From NCBI GenBank assembly GCA_963931865.1, contig OZ007517.1, positions 5,841,707 through 5,905,706 of the forward strand: a stretch of 64,000 bases of DNA, read 5' to 3'. The notes below the pieces were generated by a model, which searched no databases, was not told where the DNA came from, and was given only the letters and a program-made list of their open reading frames with translations. This DNA comes from Axinella damicornis. Taxonomy: Eukaryota > Porifera > Demospongiae > Axinellida > Axinellidae. Made by a program: the position numbers and the translations under genes. How positions within the stretch are numbered: position 1 is the stretch's first letter; each line of letters starts with the position of its first letter. Positions 44,883 through 57,895 of this stretch are shown here, in pieces.

Positions 44883-45459
44883 ATCTTGTACAAGTACAAA
44901 TGGGTGGAGCCTGCAAAAGCTGGTGGGGCCTTGGAACTAGCTGGGCTCACCAGTGTATCAGATATGCCTAGTTTCTCTCTCTCCTCGGCAGGGATGGAAG
45001 CGTGGGTCATTGTAGCACTGCATTGGGAAACATGGCTTTCAGCTGTGCAGTGGTAGTGTTACAAGATGTCAGTAACAGCTTACGGATGGTCGGTAAGGCT
45101 CTCATAACCTCCCAAGCTCTCAGCCAGTGTGAGGATCTGAAGGAATATGCACGCATGTGCATGTGTGTGTGTGTGTGCATTGTGTGGCATGTGTGTGTGT
45201 GCACGTGTGTGTGTGCACATGTGTATGAGTGCTGTACACATGCACAGTGCACCTTTGTAGCAGCTAATTAAGAACTTCTTGGCATTCTCCATCAATCCTT
45301 TGATCCTGAAGGAGACCATTCCCTTACACTGCTGCTTCATCACCTCATGCTGGGGGTGGCTGGGAAGGCCTGCCAGAGAAGTACAGAATACCAGGGTCTA
45401 ATTTCCCAGGACACTTTACACTCCCTTGAAACTGGGTCTAGTAGTAGAGTGTCACATGT

Positions 45460-45715
45460 CTCCAGCTGAAACAGCTTTCCTCTCCATCGTGCATACAACA
45501 CACACCCACACCCATCTTCACCCACCAACCTACCCACACTTACACCCACCCCCACCCACACCTACACCCACCCACCCACCCACACAACCTGCACCCCCCC
45601 CCCCCCCCCCCCCCCCCCGAACACCATACCACCTACACCCACCCACGCCCACACACACCTACCCACACCTACACCCACCCACCCAAACACTACACCCACC
45701 CACACACACACACAC
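45460..45715. repeat. CCCACAC minisatellite with poly-C, in a CTH-like intron
   Basis: Repeats of CACCCACACCTACACCCACC with a poly-C run at about 45594-45617. Confidence 0.95.
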
Positions 45716-45889
45716 CTGGGTACATAACCTCAGTGATGTTGGGCGAGGTGCTGAGAAGCTAAGCTACCGCCATGGCACTTTTCTGGTGTTCCCTCATACG
45801 ATGTGGAGCATCATCAGCCCCCGGTTGGCAAGGTAACAGTCAAAGGCACTGGGCACTGGCCCCACAGCTGAGAGGAGGGAGGAGAGATA

Positions 45890-48374
45890 TAGCAGAAACA
45901 GAAGGGGACCAAGGATCGACCCCTGAGGAACTCCGGATAGCACTGCACCAGTGGATGAAACACAGCCACTGATTACTGTTCTCTGTTGCCGACAAGTAAG
46001 GTAGCTCCGTAGCCATTTGCCGATCGTTGGATGAAAATCAATTTCCTCAATCTTTTCTAGCAGAGCTGAGTGTGGTACTGTGTCAAAAGCCTTCTTTATA
46101 TCGAAGAAGACTGAGCAAACGGAAGATCCTGATTCAAGTGTTTTTAGCCAATGATGAGTAAGTCCAATTAAAGCTGATCCTGCTGAGTGTAAAGGTCTAA
46201 ACCCCCATTGTGCTTCACTTAAAACGTTGTTGGAGTTTAAGAGTTCTTCCATTTTGGAGTACATATGCCTTTCAAGCAGTTTGCTAACAATGCAGAGCAA
46301 TGATATGGGCCGGTAGTTACATGCTAGGCCTTTACTTGCAGTCTTGTGTACAGGGACTATATTTGAGGTTCTCCATTCTTGTGGGATAGAGCCTGTTGAG
46401 ATTGACATATTAAAGAGCTTGCAGAGTGGGATAGCAATTGACTGGGCAGTACCCTTTAACATTCTTCCAGAAATACCGTCTGGGCCAGTAGCCTTGGATA
46501 TATCAATTTCTAGTAATATGTCATTGACGATCTCTGGTGTGCACAATATTGATTCATCAGAATGTAATGCACTGTTGGTACCGTTTGGTTGCAGGGGCAG
46601 GACTGACCTGTTGAAACACTGAGAGAAGAAAGAGTTCAGGAGTTCAGCTTTCTCCTTATCAGTAGTTGCAGTGACAGGGCCGTGCACAAGAGTTGGAATT
46701 GAGGAGACTGACTTATTTAGGGATCGTACAGTAGACCAGAACTTTTTTGAGTTTGCACCTTTTAGGTCAGAAAAATGGGTTGATTTTGCAGTTCGCAGCA
46801 AAGAGATTGTCTTGTTTCTCTGTTTCTTGTATAGATCCCATACTGAGCACTGACCAGTTCTCCTAGCTCTACGGTACAGAGCGTCCCTATTTTTCATTTC
46901 CACAAGAAGGGGTTTGGTCAGCCATGGCAATTTTTTGTGGGCCTTGAGTTTCACAGAAGGGATACAAAGTGACATGATCTCCAGGAATGCGGTCTTCCAG
47001 TTATTCCAAGAGGCTTCAATATCTTCATGATCTAAGAGCTCATCCCATGGTACATCAGTGAGGAGTTCATTGGCAGCTGCAAAGTCAGCATTACGATAAT
47101 GCCATACTGATCTTGCATGATATTTGGGAGCTGGAGGGCAAGATTTGGATACTAGAGATACGGCTATCACAGAATGATCAGATGTATTAAGTGGTGGTAG
47201 AGTTGTACAGGACCTAATCATAGAGGGATCTGACACTAGTACTAGATCAATTAGGGTTGAACTGGTGTTGGTAACTCGAGTTGGTTCAGTAACACTCTGG
47301 GTAAGGGAAAAGGAAGACATAATATCAGTCAGGTGCTGATAATTGGGGCTGTGGGACGAGAGGAAGTCCACATTGAAATCCCCCAACAAGACAAGGTTGT
47401 TAAAGCGGGTGGGGTCTAGTTGCTGGAGAGAGTCACTTAGGTGATCAAAAATTTCTTGTGTAGAGCTGGGGGGGGCGATAGAAAGTGCCCAGTGTTAACC
47501 TATAGTTACCAGAGCAAATGTTCAGCCACAGTAGTTCAAGGTCTCGATAATGATTTTGGATAGCGTGACCTGTTAGATGGCTCTTGATATAAACAAGTAC
47601 TCCACCACCATGGCGGCTTCTGTCAGCACGAAATATTTGATAGCCAGAGATATTGATTTCGGAGTCATCGACATCCTGGTCTAGCCAGCTTTCCACTATA
47701 CTAACGATATCAGGTTGTCTTGCTTGTACCATCAGAACTAATTCGTCAAATTTGGGAAGTATGCTACGAGCATTCAAATAAACAATCTTTAATTCTGTAG
47801 GTTTGTTGCCACAGAAACGTATGTTGTGCGTTGTATGTTGATAGCTTTCGCCCTCCACGGTATGGTTAAGCAGGTTTACGGGTTCTCTAAAAAAAACCTG
47901 ATCAGATGATTGAGGTGACTGGTGTTGGAGGCTGAGCAGCTGGGGTGTGATGGTCTCATGACTTTCATTGTTCACACTGGTGATTGCTATGCTTTCATTG
48001 TTGTCGTTGTTTGGGTGGCTGAGCTCTGGTGCCACACTGCTGCCTTTATTATTGCCACTGTTGATACCATCATTGTTTCTGGAATTGTCACTGGAATGAA
48101 CATCAGGAGTAGGGGTAACTTGGGTGTCATCAACATATGACATACAGGACTCGATGCTCCAGGAGGTCTGCATCTGGATCATGCCCCATTCCTGCTCCAG
48201 TTTTGTCATGGTACCCTCATCTCCACTAACAACGTGCCACCACTTGCTGAATACTCTTGTTGTACCTGTCACCTGTGATATCATCTGTGCTGGTGGAGAC
48301 GTGGTTTTACCATGGGTTTTGTACTTCCTGTTTGTGTTTGTATTTAAGCAGCCGCTTTGCTGCCTTGTATTCAT
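45890..48374 (-). mobile_element. Non-LTR retrotransposon (LINE, CR1/Jockey-like), truncated inside the reverse transcriptase
   Basis: The minus strand encodes an endonuclease-reverse transcriptase. An N-terminal leader from 48374 is followed by endonuclease blocks (LKIVYLNARSILPKFDELV, DIVSIVESWLDQDV, GGGVLVYIKSHL, LGTFYRPP). One extra C in an eight-C run near 47473 shifts the frame, after which LGDFNVDFL and SDHSVIAVSLV continue. RT blocks follow (ISKATGPDGISGRMLKG, NYRPISLL, FFDIKKAFDTVPHSALL, GVPQGSILGPLLFLLY). The homology stops there, just before the catalytic YADD block, and the frame runs on through a pyrimidine tract into a CTH-like exon. LINEs are usually lost at the 5' end, so loss of the 3' part suggests a later deletion. 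Confidence 0.9.
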
Positions 48375-48582
48375 GCCTTCATATATTCACCGATAAGATA
48401 TTCCGAGCTCACTGTGAGAGTTAACCCCATCGCACCGCCGCAACAACACCGCGCTCCGGCAAGCTGCGCGCCGAGCTGTTACACTATTCAGAAGGCAGAC
48501 AATGGTATCTCAACCACTGATATGATCGCTGTCGAGGAAACGGTAAACAAACAACTTCCTGTCAGTTTGTGCGTGCATAATA

Positions 48583-49139
48583 TTATGGTGTGGTTTCAAT
48601 GTGTGCGTGGCATCCCAGCTTCCGTGTTCCCTGAAGATAGATTCGGCTGGATGTTCTGTCCCTCTTCTTGAAGTATAGTGTGGTCCAAACTGACACTCTC
48701 TAGTTTCCTTCCGCACAACCTCAAAAGGTGTGTTCTGAAAGGAGACTCCTGAGCGGCTCCACATAATCCGCGATTTCCCCTGTAATCACAATGTCATGGT
48801 GAAAGTAGACAGTGTGAAGTAGATGTATAATTATTGCAAATTAGGTGATCAGTCTCAGGTACTACTTGTGCCTTAGGAGTAGCAAGTTCATTACCCTAAT
48901 TATGAGTAGATATTACACAAACAGTTATCACTGGGGACTTACAAGCTTTGCGGATTTATTTTCCTTGTCTGTTTCTCCAGGTGTAGGTTGTTTCCTTTGT
49001 GCCGATCGGCGGATACCCCATGTTGTGACCGTGTCTCGCCGATGTGACTCAAGAGTGCCCTCCAAATCTTCAATGTAGCCTTCATAGTATGTCCCACGTT
49101 TCTTTAGGCCTTCAGCCCAAACTGGCAAGCTAGACATCC
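48583..49139 (-). pseudogene. Two exons of a transposon-associated DNA-binding-type protein
   Basis: Exon 49139-48943 (acceptor GTTCAG, donor GTAAGT) encodes SSLPVWAEGLKKRGTYYEGY ... REHR-type basic residues to ENKSAKL. Exon 48779-48583 (acceptor GATTACAG) encodes TPFEVVRKETRECQFGPHYT, then after a frame change SRIYLQGTRKLGCHAHIETT and stop. The order TPF-(I/V)-ECQ-GP and (I)YLQGTRK-GC-AHI is one I know from uncharacterised cnidarian and sponge proteins with a zinc-binding N-terminus related to transposon proteins. Two bases near 48635 break the frame. Function unknown. Confidence 0.5.
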
Positions 49140-49419
49140 CTGAACTGTGTAGTATGAATATGGATGATTCAACTTTGATGCATAGCTAATATTATGTCTT
49201 TGTTATTCTACTCAAAATGATGTGTGTATATTTGACAAGAACCTTATGTATCAACACGTACCTGGACAGGACTCTTCTCCACAGCTGAGAGGTCCAGACA
49301 ACACTGCTTCAGGACCTACTGCACGATTAGCTATGAGCTTAATGAGGTGGGTCAAAGTACACATTTTAAAACAATGACGTCATTGGGCATGAAGCGCGGT
49401 GAACAAAGTGGATCCCGCT

Positions 49420-49560
49420 CCCCGATGGCGTCCGCTTCGGCTGCTGCTCCACGAATGCGTCGGCTTCAACTCTGCTCCCCGATGATATGGCGTCCGCTTC
49501 GTCTGCTGCTCCCCGATTGTGTCCGCTTCGGCTGCGCTGCTGCTCCCCGCCAGCTGTTCT
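49420..49560. repeat. Degenerate tandem repeat (GCGTCCGCTTCGGCTGCTGC)
   Basis: Three to four variants of GTCCGCTTCGGCTGCTGCTC followed by CCCGATG. Confidence 0.8.
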
Positions 49561-49914
49561 CGAAGATTCCAGCCATGTCCATTTGCACTACTCTCGAACA
49601 GTCTAGAGTTCGAGGTCCAGTAAAATCAATATTGAAGTATGAAGGTCGCGCGTCACTATAGTCTAGTCCCGCCCCACGAACATCCCACTTCCGTTACACA
49701 CGGACGGACAGACAGACACACGGACAGACACACGGTTAAAATCTTAATGCATTGATGTGTCACACACAACTAATGATTGATCGGGAAAAGAGTGTCATAC
49801 ACAAGATCAGTTGCCTTGGTTGGCTTCTTGGACTCGGAGATTTTCTTGATCCTCGTGGGGTCTTCCTGTACCCTCATCGTCGCCAGAGCATGTGACATCT
49901 CCTGGATGAGGGAG

Positions 49915-50275
49915 TAATGGGAGGTGGGATAGGAAGGGAGAGTGATGATGGAGGGGGAGGTATGGGAGGCGGAGAGGAGGTGGAGTGGGGAGGGAGTGAT
50001 GTTGAGTGGGAGTGATGGGAGGTGGGAGTGATGGGAGGTGGGATGGAGTGGGAGGTGGAGAGGAGGGGGTGGGGAGGGAGAGTGATGGAGTGGGAGGTGG
50101 AGAGGAGGGGGTGGGGAGGAGGGGGTGGGGAGGGAGAGTGTAAGGGAGAGTGATAGGGGAGGGGGAGTGATGGGAGGTGAGGAGGAGCGTTATGAAGGTG
50201 GGGAGGTGGGGAGGGGAGGGAGAGTCATGGGAAGTAGGGAGGAGGGTGAGCGAGGTGGGGAGGGGGGCCATTATT
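49915..50275. repeat. GGGAGGTGGAGAGGAGG minisatellite
   Basis: Purine-rich imperfect repeats (GTGATGGGAGGTGGGAGTGA, GTGGGGAGGAGGGGGTGGGG) for about 360 bp. Long open frames on the other strand are artefacts of the repeat. Confidence 0.95.
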
Positions 50276-50328
50276 TGCTAAGTCAATAGACAATGCACAA
50301 GGCCACTATCAGTTCACTCGCATTAAAA

Positions 50329-50526
50329 CTACCGTGTTTTTCAGGTTGCTTGCTCCGTCCAAACTCGGAATGCAAAACTGCAAAGTATCACGTGACTTGA
50401 ATCCACCAATAGAATCCAAGTTGTCACGTGACAACTTGGATTCTATTGGTGGATTCAAGTCACGTGATACTTCTGCAGTTTTGCATTCCGAATTTTTTGG
50501 ACAACAAACCTGAAATCTACGGTAGC
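50329..50526. repeat. 198-bp palindrome with no loop
   Basis: The sequence turns on GTCACGTGAC (centre 50427/50428). AATGCAAAACTGC, AAGTATCACGTGACTTGAAT and CCACCAATAGAATCCAAG are followed by their inverses. The central ~125 bp are almost perfect; the outer ~35 bp (CTACCGT...TTTCAGGTT) match with mismatches. Confidence 0.95.
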
Positions 50527-51652
50527 ACACTTATTTGACATACAATCTGCTACATTTAGAACCACATTGATGCTGTCCACAACCTTCCAAAATGTCTGGC
50601 ACCAAGTCTCCCTCCCGACAGTGGGAGTCAGGGAACAAGACAACCCAGTCTCCCTCTCCACCATGAGAGTTGGGGAACCAGACAAACCTGCATGCCTCTG
50701 CAAACTAAGACAATTTGGAAGTTTGTCTCCAAGCACCCTAGTTCTATGTTCCCTCAAAGGATATTATGTGGTGATTGGAATGCTTTGATGTACATGTAGT
50801 CGTACATATTCTACCCATCTGCTCCATACAACATACAGCAATCCAGGGATGTCAGAGAATGTCTTCGATCTTGAACCGCTCTTGTGAATCAATCTTCAGC
50901 AGTCCATTGATCAGATCCTTCTCTGTGTTTGGCAGATGGAAAAGCCATACTCATTAGCCATTAGTCTTGATCTGGCTTTTTTTTGTCTCGGTACTGAAGT
51001 AGTGTTGGATGGGTAGGTACGTGATACGTACGTCACTTTTTGCAATGCACCCGTGCAAGTGCAGCAACCTGCTCTACACCCTTCAATAGGGTGTCAAACA
51101 TACTTATAGCCCACAAGTACAGCCTCAAAAGTGATTATGGGTTTTGCCTGCCTTCTCATGGATCCACTTACCAAGACTGGCTACAATTAATACTCACTCA
51201 TCCAAGTGCATACAAACTAGACGAATGCAGAACATTGTGGGGCGAGCCTAAGCGAGTACATGCAGGTACTGAATGTGCATGGAGCAGTTGCATGTGCATG
51301 TCATCAGAATGTGAGTCTGACGGAGAGTTAAGGACACAGACACAGATCACACCAGAGAAAGTTATGACCGCACTAATCATTGATTTCGTGCACTTGAAGC
51401 AGTCTGGCAGGTAGGTCCAGGTCCAGGAGCGGTCTCTGTTAGCCACTCACCGCCCCGCTATAGTCTCCATCCTTCCAAGGCCTTGTTGAGGTAGACTGTT
51501 CGTAGTTCGCGTCTCATTTAGACCGGCGCGACATCATGATATCAACGCACGAGTATGCAGGAAGTAAGTGAACTCAGGTTGGAAATAACGCATGACGCAA
51601 GAACACGCAAAATACGACCAGGAAGTGATTTACGGCACGACGTACGATACAT

Positions 51653-51675
51653 ATATATATATATATATATATATA
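51653..51675. repeat. (TA)n microsatellite
   Basis: About eleven TA units, beside an inverted copy of the GAGCGAGCCCCACAT repeat. Confidence 0.95.
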
Positions 51676-52110
51676 GAAAATTTACAGCAAACTCGTCTAT
51701 GTGGGGCTCGCTCAGGCTTGCCCCAATTATACAAACTACACACACTCAGCTCAAGCTAGCTAGCTAGATAATTTCTGAAAGAATTGGTGAAGCTGGCTCT
51801 GACTAAACATCAAGCCCAGACACGACCATACTGCTTTCACCCTTTGGGTGAACATTCCCACCTCACCCTGACCCACCCCTTGCTCACACAGAACCTCCAA
51901 GGATATTGACGCTGACTTAAGCTGAAAGTCTCATAGCTACGTAACAGGTTTTGCAGTCATAAAGGGTTAAACAGCTGCCATGTCCTCTGCATGATTCTAG
52001 CTGATACCAAGTCGTGCCGAGACACATCACGTCTTTTTAAGACTCACTTGTTATCATGGACCACAACCATAGCCTCAGTCCCAGGATACATGTATCATGG
52101 ACCACAACCA

Positions 52111-52668
52111 TAGCCTCGGTCCCAGGCTCTTTCCTCAAAACTGAGGGGAGTAGGGAGAGAGAGCCTGGTAACATTCGCAAGAAAAGCTGTCGACTTCTGG
52201 AGTGTCATGTGATAATTGAAGGACACTTCCACTTTGTGGTAACTGTCGCATGACTTATGCGTACAAATCAGTCACTATAATGCTCTTCATTTCACTGAAA
52301 TTTGAGACACTTCTCACTTGGAAGCAAACCCAGACAGATCATCAGCTTGTGAAACATTGAACCTGTAAGCGGCGACAAACCATGAGTGAGCTGGTCCAAC
52401 TACAGTGAACAGCGAGCTCAGACCAGTGGCCCTCTTGCACAATCGTCAACTGACTTTCACCTGGGTACTCTGTCCTTGAACGATCATTTCCAAGTTTACA
52501 ATTCATACACTAATATGGCAGTGAAGGTAATGCTTACGTGTTCAAGTTGTTTCGATCTGCAATGCGATTGATACTGCCAGATTCAGGTGTCGGAAGTGAA
52601 CAGCTTTACTCACAGATGTTACAGGCTCTCTCCCCCGTATTTTGAGGGGAGACCCTGGACCGAGGCTA
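52111..52668. mobile_element. 558-bp TAGYCTCG-family element in a kinase intron, 7/9 duplication
   Basis: TAGCCTCGGTCCCAGGCTCT then CTCAAAACTGAGGGGAG and GAGAGAGCCTGGTAACAT pair with the inverted right arm ending CCCTGGACCGAGGCTA. Flanks CCACAACCA (52102-52110) and CCAATACCA (52669-52677) match at 7 of 9. The left end plus flank (ATGGACCACAACCATAGCCT) is also duplicated 35-40 bp upstream, near 52055-52090. The element fills much of the intron between the last two kinase exons. Confidence 0.82.
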
Positions 52669-52908
52669 CCAATACCACAACATGTACCTTCATTGGTGAC
52701 GTGTGTCCACTCTGGTGCGGGAAAGGTATATTGTGCCTGCCGGATCCTCTTCTTCATGCCCAGTGAGATCAGAGCTCCACCTGCGCTGTAGAACCCGCAA
52801 AGCCTGAGGGGAAAGGGAGGAGAAAAAGAGTGAAGAGAAACTTTCCTCCAATCACATTCCCAATCTAACTAGTAATCAGTAATTTTTAGTAATCCTTAGC
52901 TGTCTCAA

Positions 52909-53253
52909 GGGGCAACCACACTCCTGGTAGCCGCCGCGTTGCAACCGGTTGCAACTCGCTGGTAGTGCAAGCTAAGTATCACAGCTCAGTCCAATTAACG
53001 CACATGCCACGAGAGGACCATGCTCGGTCGAGTGATCGAGTAGGCAATGGCGGCCAAGTTATTACAGCATTCACAAGTTTGCCACAATGGTGAGTTTCAG
53101 CATGTAAGTGTCAGTGAACGACAGCGATCATGGCTGTGCGGTCAGAATCTTTGTGGGGCCTTCGTTAGCCTGTACTGGCAACGAACTTCAGAGAGCGATC
53201 GAGCAATGGCGACCGACAGTACGACAAAAGCGCTTGTATCTCCACCACTTTAG
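52909..53253. repeat. Dispersed repeat, inverted copy, in a kinase intron
   Basis: It starts GGGGCAACCACACTCCTGG, the inverse of the end of the copy at 56220-56597, and continues GGTTGCAACTCGC, CCAATTAACGCACATGCC, GCAATGGCGGCCAAG. The flanks share TAGTAATCCTTAGCT(G/A)TCTC on both sides (about 52887 and 53252), which could be a target duplication or a local repeat. Confidence 0.75.
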
Positions 53254-53465
53254 TAATCCTTAGCTATCTCTAGTAATCTGTAGTAATCTCTACCAGGCAA
53301 TCAGTGTTGAGCTACATGCACAAAACTCTCAACCCCCACTTATTCTAAAACCTTGCAAGATGATAGTAGACACGAAGCAAAAAGTGTGAAGCAGACTCAC
53401 AGAATGCATGTGATGACTCCAATAGACCACAGGTCACATGAACTTCTCAGGACCTAGATGGATGG

Positions 53466-53484
53466 GGGGGGGGGGGGGGGGGGG
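53466..53484. repeat. Poly-G run
   Basis: About 19 G directly upstream (minus-strand sense) of the SCDLW kinase exon, in the position of its polypyrimidine tract. Confidence 0.9.
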
Positions 53485-53703
53485 AAAGTATCTGATGTAA
53501 AGACAGATCAGCGATCACATTCAATCTTAGAGCAGCCAGTTTCTCAATCTTTCTGGGGGGAGGGGGGCATATCGCTAGACCCGGTGTGCTTCACATGCCC
53601 TCTGCTTTATGCACTTCTGTTTACTACCCCATAAAAGTCTCCACCCCCCCAGCAACAAATCCTCTATGGAACCTTGTAGACTGTCTCACTCACCAACGTA
53701 CTA

Positions 53704-54395
<692 letters not shown>

Positions 54396-54639
54396 AGCGT
54401 ATGCAGTACAGCCTTCAACATGATAGTACACGTGCGGCAAACTGTGTGGTAGTCTGTGATGTACATGCATGTTGTGGAGATGTTGGTGCAAGTACATGAC
54501 CACACAGTACGTGTACATGATCCATAATTATCCCAGGCCATGCACACACCTTGAAGTCCCTGTGGGCTATGTTCATGTGGTGCAAGTGTGCGACAGCAAG
54601 GGAGATGGAATGAACATCTCTGCAGCCTCTGTGGAATGA

Positions 54640-56210
54640 AACAGAAAATAGCTAGTCTTTCATTGCGGTGTGAAAAAACATGCCAGGTAGGAAAAATCAA
54701 TCGGCTTTCATTGAGGTGCACAACAAATTGTGCAATTGTGCTCAATCTTAGGTGTACACTGAATGCAGTGCATGTGATCCACCTTGTATAAATTGCATGC
54801 AGTGCATGTGATCCAGTCTTTACACCAGCGTACCGGAAGTCATACATTAAAATTTTCCTTTTGCAGAGCCAGGCACGCATTTATTGCTCAGCCCCGCCCT
54901 CTCAATTTTCTCTGAAAAAAGGGTCACTCACACAAAGACTAAAACCAATCTCTAATGCATTAGACTGTTGAATATTTTTTCATGACAACCACATACGTAC
55001 ATACCATTCCTCCTTGTAGTTTGTCGACAGCGGTCTCAAATGGGTGGACCGGACAGCTTCCAAACCTAATCATTCCGCCTCACATTCCTTGTGTGCTCTT
55101 ATCCTAGAATGAATATTATGTACCTATTTTTTGTAACTGGTGAAAGGATTCTTGATGGAACAGAGACAAGAAGTTGAAGTTTCGTCAAAATAAAATTTAA
55201 TGCGAAGGCGGTTGCTTTGCAGGTGGTTGTAAACAGAACAGTAAGGCGGCAAAAAAATAATAATATGCACCAGCAGCTGCGCATGCAAACAGGAGATTAT
55301 CAGTCAGACAATTGCATAGCTGCTACGTCCACTTTCAAGTCTTTAACGCTCGCCACAGCGTCGCTCCACTCACAGTGCAAGATACCTACATGTATCCCTC
55401 CCTCCCTCCTCCCCCACAATCATAATGAATTGTTCATCAACAAATTGATTGCATGAATTTTCTTATTATTTGTAGCAGTATGTCACTACATCTCAAGAGC
55501 TTAGCAGTTTCTCCTTCCATCATCCTGGCCAGAGGAGGTAAAAGGAATAGCATCACATCAATATCACAGTATACTTATACTCAAATCATTATAACCACAT
55601 TCTCTGCAGCGATCGTGCACACTGAAACTCCATGGCAAGCAAGGTACTTTACGGAAAAATTAGCAGGGGGACATTGTCATAACATAACTGGCTTCATACT
55701 CATGCTACAAGCCTCTGGATAGAGTAAGGCCATCCACTGTAGCAAAACAAATTACGTAAATGTCCCATTTGTATCTAAGCAGAGGGTGGTAATGAGCCAT
55801 AACTCCCTCCCTAAGGGAACTTGCAGGGAAATTATGGCTCATAATTCCCTCCCCAGGGTGATAACTATGAACCAATGAAATTGAAGAAACAGTGCAAGCA
55901 TAGCGACAGTGTTGTCCATAGCTACACAGAACAGTATAATGTTGAGGCACCAGGCTCCTCCAGTTCAGCAATGAGCTTGTCAATGTCATATCGTGATGCA
56001 CAGACACACAGGGATGTAAATTGGAGTACTGGACTATTCGGGGGAGGGGCTACACAGCCTCAAGGGATATATAACACTTATATATAGACAGTTGTCTGGG
56101 AACCTCGCCGTCGGACTCGGTTAATTGGTTTACTGCCATAAATCCCTGACAACTGTACTACAAATGTATAACTATTACACTCCTGTTGTGCTGTGTAATG
56201 TAATGCAATC
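54640..56210. other. No gene recognised
   Basis: I looked for the kinase N-lobe (glycine loop, VAIK-like lysine) on the minus strand and did not find it. There is a short near-palindrome at about 55790-55860 (AATGAGCCATAACTCCCTCC facing GGCTCATAATTCCCTCCCC). Confidence 0.4.
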
Positions 56211-56219
56211 AATTAACCT

Positions 56220-56597
56220 TTGACTACCTTAGGAATGGCCTGCAAAGATTTGATTACACCGTCGTGATCACTATCATGCAGTGACCCAAGCGTACAATTT
56301 TGGTGCTGAAACTCACAGTGGTGGTGGAGATACCAGTACTTTTGTCTCGCCGTTGGCCGCCATTGCTCAAGCGCTCTCTTCGTTGCCAATACAGCTCTTA
56401 TAAAGGCCCCACAAAGATTCTGACCACACAGGTGCGATCGCTGTAGCAAGTTCTTGTCTTCCCTTTGGATGCCATTGCCGACTTCATTGACCGAGCATGG
56501 TCCTCACACGACAGTGTGTTAATTGGAATGAGCTGCAACGTGTAGCTTGCGCGACCAATGAGTTGCAACCGGGTACCAGGAGTGTGGTTGCCCCTCG
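56220..56597. repeat. Dispersed repeat, copy ending in CCAGGAGTGTGGTTGCCCC
   Basis: Landmarks in order: AATGGCCTGCAAAGATT, GATTACACCG, GGCCGCCATTGCTCAAG, CACAAAGATTCTGACCACAC, GTTAATTGGAATGAG, GAGTTGCAACC. It parallels the copy at 12285-12720. Confidence 0.75.
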
Positions 56598-56786
56598 TTA
56601 CTTAATGATGTCATAGACAGATAGATAGATGGACAGATACATAGACTATACATACATGTAATTATGTTAAGATCCTTTAATACACAGGATCATCAGGACG
56701 ACACCCTGCACAGCTGTGCACTCTGTAGGGCTAACTTAGTTACCCAAAGTACCTCAGGCTAGACAGTTGGGACCAAACACTATGGG

Positions 56787-57861
56787 ACCGCCTAATGGAG
56801 TACGAAAGTATTCCTCGAAACTCCCAAGTCTGTCGTGCATGCCAGTTAGACATTCAGCGACATACCCAGAATCCCAAGTGGATTCCAAGGTGGAAAGATA
56901 AGACAAAATGTTGCTGTGTTGGGTGCACAAACAAGGAGAAGGTGATAATGGGAAGGTTCTTAACATCCGAAAAGGCTGATTTGATGGACATACCACAGCC
57001 TTTATTGCACACCTGATGGAAAAGCGTTGTGTCCCACCCACTACAGGCAGCTGCACAGGGCTGTACATGACCGTGACCACACGTAGAGCAAGAGAAAATG
57101 CCTATTTTGTAGTTGTACTGTGCACAAAAAGACATCCGCTGCTGCCCAGATCCCCCACAGTACAAGACTTAGAGTACTATAGCTTCAGAACAGAATTCAC
57201 GGTGTTTATCAGTGATGACAGCGTGCTCTGTTCCACACGCTATCATGCTCAGCTACAAATTGTAACGACTCACCAGCTGTGATGCTGATCTTTGCAGCCT
57301 CATTGACAGTCTGCCATCTGATCACCCTGAAACAAGGAAGGATGCATTTAACTACATAACAGACCTTGGAGAAAGAGAAGAAGTTAGTGTCCAAGTGCTT
57401 GAAACAGCGTCTAGTGTGGTGTCAACGTAGTAAGGAAAGGCCACCAACTGCAGAGTTTATTGAGCTTCCCCGAGCACTGGCAAGTGCAGATGGAATTCCT
57501 CACAAGGGGAAGAAGAGTGCCACTACAACCGTACTTGAAAACAGGCACAAAGGGCAGGTTGTCATCAACAGATTATGGATCCCAGACCTAGTGATTCTAG
57601 AGGGCATGTTCATCATTAACACAACACCTTCGCCCTCACATTCCACCATGTGGAATTACACTACATTCCTACTGGAGTGTTTCATCTCTCAGTGCTCTCG
57701 GCTTGAAGTTCCGGAAATCCATGTGATCTTTGATGATCCTTGGAGGCTATCGAATCACCCCAAAGCAATTGAGTGAGCCGTCAAGATCCAAAAACTATAC
57801 CACAGCATGAGCACTACCACTTTTCTGACAATACACAGGGTTTCATACAGGATTTTTTGCT

Positions 57862-57895
<34 letters not shown>

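Larger units (their letters stand above)
44639..45867 (-). pseudogene. CTH: Cystathionine gamma-lyase-like (CTH), C-terminal exons
   Basis: Minus-strand exons match the C-terminal domain of cystathionine gamma-lyase, the PLP enzyme that cleaves cystathionine to cysteine in transsulfuration. 45867-45716: VGPVPSAFDCYLANRGLMML, then (shifted frame) RMREHQKSAMAVA, a TAG, LLSTSPNITEVMYP. 45369-45253: GLPSHPQHEVMKQQCKGMVS ... KGLMENAKKFL. 45136-45084: ILTLAESLGGYESLTDHP. 45017-44951: ATMTHASIPAEEREKLGISD. 44732-44639: RLEDIQDILDDLEQALK and stop. Lesions: one base missing in the first exon and a TAG where a lysine codon is expected. Splice phases also imply a missing exon of about 17 nt (expected IRLSVG) between 44951 and 44732. 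The lyase N-terminal domain with the PLP lysine is absent; a LINE sits immediately upstream. Confidence 0.85.

Noticed and set aside
49807..50271. 154-codon minus-strand frame
   Set aside because: Low-complexity translation of the purine-rich minisatellite; no initiator context or splice support.
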